DNA of 8,181 nucleotides from Myxococcales bacterium (GTDB lineage: Bacteria > Myxococcota_A > Polyangia > Fen-1088), in the NCBI GenBank assembly GCA_003170035.1, contig PMZX01000238.1, positions 1,789-9,969 of the forward strand, read 5' to 3'. Positions 7,163 through 8,181 of this stretch are shown here, piece by piece (within the stretch, counting starts at the first letter, position 1; each line of letters begins with the position of its first letter). Made by a program: the position numbers and the translations under genes. Below the pieces are notes generated by a model. That model was not told where the DNA came from and did not search any database. It was given only the letters and a program-made list of their open reading frames with translations.

Positions 7163-7178
7163 TGGCACGGGCTTTGTA
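7163..7178 (+). promoter_or_regulatory. Weak sigma-54-like promoter match on the plus strand
   Basis: TGGCACGGGCTTTGTA matches the consensus TGGCACG-N4-TTGCW except that the -12 GC is GT, and that GC is nearly invariant in working promoters. No gene lies downstream on the plus strand; a transcript would cross the inverted repeat at 7289-7381. It may be a chance match or a decayed site. Confidence 0.25.
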
Positions 7179-7288
7179 TGTTCCAGGCGGGGATTGGGGA
7201 GGCGGCACGAGGTGCAGGGGGCCTGCGGGCGGACTGTGTGGCAGAGCGGGGCGTTGGTGGCGTAAAGGGGAAAGGGCCGCGGGGAGTG

Positions 7289-7381
7289 GGCCTCAGCATC
7301 GTGGCGGAGGAAATTCCTGGACGGTATGTGGGGACGTCGTGTTGGAGTGGTACAGGAAATACTCCGCCACCGTGCGGGGCC
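7289..7381. repeat. Long interrupted inverted repeat / potential structured RNA element
   Basis: The arms pair in register with small internal loops: GGCC (7289-7292) with GGCC (7378-7381), GCA (7296-7298) with TGC (7373-7375), GTGGCGGAG (7301-7309) with CTCCGCCAC (7362-7370), TTCCTG (7314-7319) with CAGGAA (7353-7358). A further GACG (7320-7323) can pair with CGTC (7335-7338) near the tip. That gives 22 pairs in the main stem over 93 bp, including a perfect 9-bp block. It has no T tract, so it is not a standard terminator. The role is unknown: RNA hairpin, protein-binding site or small mobile-element remnant. Confidence 0.6.
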
Positions 7382-7550
7382 GTTGGTGTTTCATGGAGAG
7401 GAATCTGGGCTTCGTCTTCGCCCAAGTGCCCGAAGTCATTGCCCTCATCATCAATCGGCGGCCGCGCTTGGCGCGACCGAGAAACCGCCAGGTCCCACCA
7501 TCGTCTCCGCCCGGTATCGTCGCAAAGGTAGTTCGCTGGCGCGTTCACAC

Positions 7551-7602
7551 GCGATTCGCGCGAACGATTTGTGCGCACGATTTGTGCGCACGATTGGTAG
7601 TC
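7551..7602. repeat. 13-bp tandem repeat cluster with palindromic cores
   Basis: Units at 7551-7563, 7564-7576, 7577-7589 and a decayed 7590-7602. The two central units are identical (ACGATTTGTGCGC); the first matches at 9 of 13 positions and the last keeps ACGATT only. Three perfect palindromes overlap the units: TTCGCGCGAA (7555-7564) and GTGCGCAC twice (7571-7578, 7584-7591). The cluster lies 37 bp beyond the stop of the activator gene and about 500 bp upstream of the sigma-54 promoter. It is a candidate activator-binding site, but unproven. Confidence 0.65.
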
Positions 7603-7638
7603 TTTGGGCGTCTTGCCATGCGCACCGCTACATAGACC

Positions 7639-8181
7639 CTACCTCTTGCGCGGCCGCAAGATCCCGTACTGGTTCAGCCGCGCAACAAAGGCCGTGCGGC
7701 CCATGCCCAGCATCCTGGCGGCCGCGGTTTGGTTGCCGGCGGTCTTCTCCAGCACGTCGAGGATCCGTCGCTTCTCCTCGGGCTCCAGCGCGGGCCCCGA
7801 CTGGGTGGACGACAAGTCAGAGAGCGGGGTCTGGCCGTAGAGCACGGCGGGGGTTGGCTGTGGGGCCGAAAAGGTGGCTTCCATCAACTCCCGTGGAAGG
7901 TGGTCGGGCGTGATGACCGGTCCCGATCGGCACAGAAGCACCGCTCTGTGAATGACATTGCGCAGCTCGCGGATGTTGCCGGGCCAAGCGTAACTGCGCA
8001 GCAGTGTGAGGGCGTCCGCTGAGATCTCGGGAGTCGAACGCCCCAAGTCGCGGGCCATTTCGCCGGCGAAGTGACGCCCAAATGGTTCGATCTCCACGGG
8101 GCGCTCGCGCAGCGGGGGAATCGCCAGTGTGATGCCGTTGAGCCGGAAGTACAAATCGCTGCGAAACCCGCCGCTGTCGAT
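7639..8181 (-). CDS. Sigma-54-dependent transcriptional activator (enhancer-binding protein), C-terminal part
   Basis: The last 180 residues are visible; the gene enters from the right edge. It opens inside the AAA+ domain with GGFRSDLYFRLNGITLAIPP, the arginine-finger block, followed by LRERPVEIEPF. AWPGNIRELRNVIHRAVLL is the sensor-II/R-fingered WPGN(V/I)REL motif. A Pro/Ser/Thr-rich linker then leads to a Fis-type helix-turn-helix, GNQTAAARMLGMGRTAFVAR, ending RPRKR. This is the canonical C-terminal half of an NtrC-family activator, which uses ATP to remodel sigma-54 polymerase from upstream sites. The sensory N-terminus (response-regulator, FHA, GAF or other) is outside the window. A TTG at 8154 is an internal Leu codon, not a start. 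The sigma-54 promoter on the same strand downstream is a likely target. Confidence 0.93.
   Translation of the reverse strand: MDSGGFRSDLYFRLNGITLAIPPLRERPVEIEPFGRHFAGEMARDLGRSTPEISADALTLLRSYAWPGNIRELRNVIHRAVLLCRSGPVITPDHLPRELMEATFSAPQPTPAVLYGQTPLSDLSSTQSGPALEPEEKRRILDVLEKTAGNQTAAARMLGMGRTAFVARLNQYGILRPRKR

Larger units (their letters stand above)
6962..7638. other. Regulatory gap between activator gene and STAS gene
   Basis: A 677-bp stretch without a convincing gene. It contains, from the STAS side: the ribosome binding site (6969-6976), the sigma-54 promoter (7040-7055), a weaker sigma-54-like match on the plus strand (7163-7178), a long interrupted inverted repeat (7289-7381) and a 13-bp tandem repeat cluster (7551-7602). 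Open frames on both strands are mostly Pro/Arg/Gly-rich read-through. The only one with notable codon bias is a 52-codon minus-strand frame (7293-7451) that lacks a Shine-Dalgarno. Confidence 0.6.

Noticed and set aside
6962..7168. Longer STAS start at 7168
   Set aside because: The extra 69 residues resemble no domain, include the sigma-54 promoter and Shine-Dalgarno sequences, and the ATG at 6961 has the best ribosome binding site in the window.
7551..7602. CRISPR-like array
   Set aside because: The units are contiguous 13-bp tandem copies without spacers, and no cas gene is present.
7123..7635. Overlapping open frames of 140 and 170 codons in the regulatory gap
   Set aside because: They are Pro/Arg/Gly-rich, have no good Shine-Dalgarno or recognisable motif, and run through the tandem and inverted repeats.

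Overview
The window is high-GC DNA with strong G/C preference at third codon positions. It carries a two-component-free set of Ser/Thr kinase, STAS and sigma-54 regulator genes, plus a lipoprotein with a Gly-Gly-Ser-Ala linker and Cys-rich modules. This style points to a myxobacterium, probably of the Polyangia (Sorangium-like) side. That placement is an inference from gene style; no marker gene is present.

Layout, left to right. (1) Positions 1-2691, minus strand: a compact three-gene operon read leftwards. It encodes an exported di-heme cytochrome c peroxidase (1693-2691), then after 14 bp a PaaK/coenzyme-F390-synthetase-like adenylate-forming ligase (329-1678), then with an ATGA overlap a class-I glutamine-amidotransferase-like / peptidase S51-like protein cut by the window edge (1-332). 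(2) 2692-3061: a divergent intergenic region with a candidate sigma-70 promoter for the peroxidase operon. (3) 3062-4696, plus strand: a secreted lipoprotein in which Cys-rich repeat modules flank a beta-sandwich-like domain. (4) 4736-8181, minus strand: a regulatory block with the 3' part of a sigma-54 enhancer-binding protein (7639-8181), a roughly 680-bp gap without a convincing gene, a STAS-domain protein (6533-6961) and a membrane-anchored Ser/Thr protein kinase (4736-6448).

The most informative region is the 6962-7638 gap. It holds a near-consensus sigma-54 promoter (7040-7055, minus strand, intact GG and GC with correct spacing) about 80 bp upstream of the STAS start. Further upstream are a long interrupted inverted repeat (7289-7381) and a cluster of 13-bp tandem, partly palindromic repeats (7551-7602) just behind the activator gene. 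The simplest reading is a local circuit in which the sigma-54 activator switches on a STAS-kinase operon, with the repeats as candidate activator sites. The promoter match is directly visible; the wiring is inferred. The STAS gene also shows a possible frameshift at a run of seven G.
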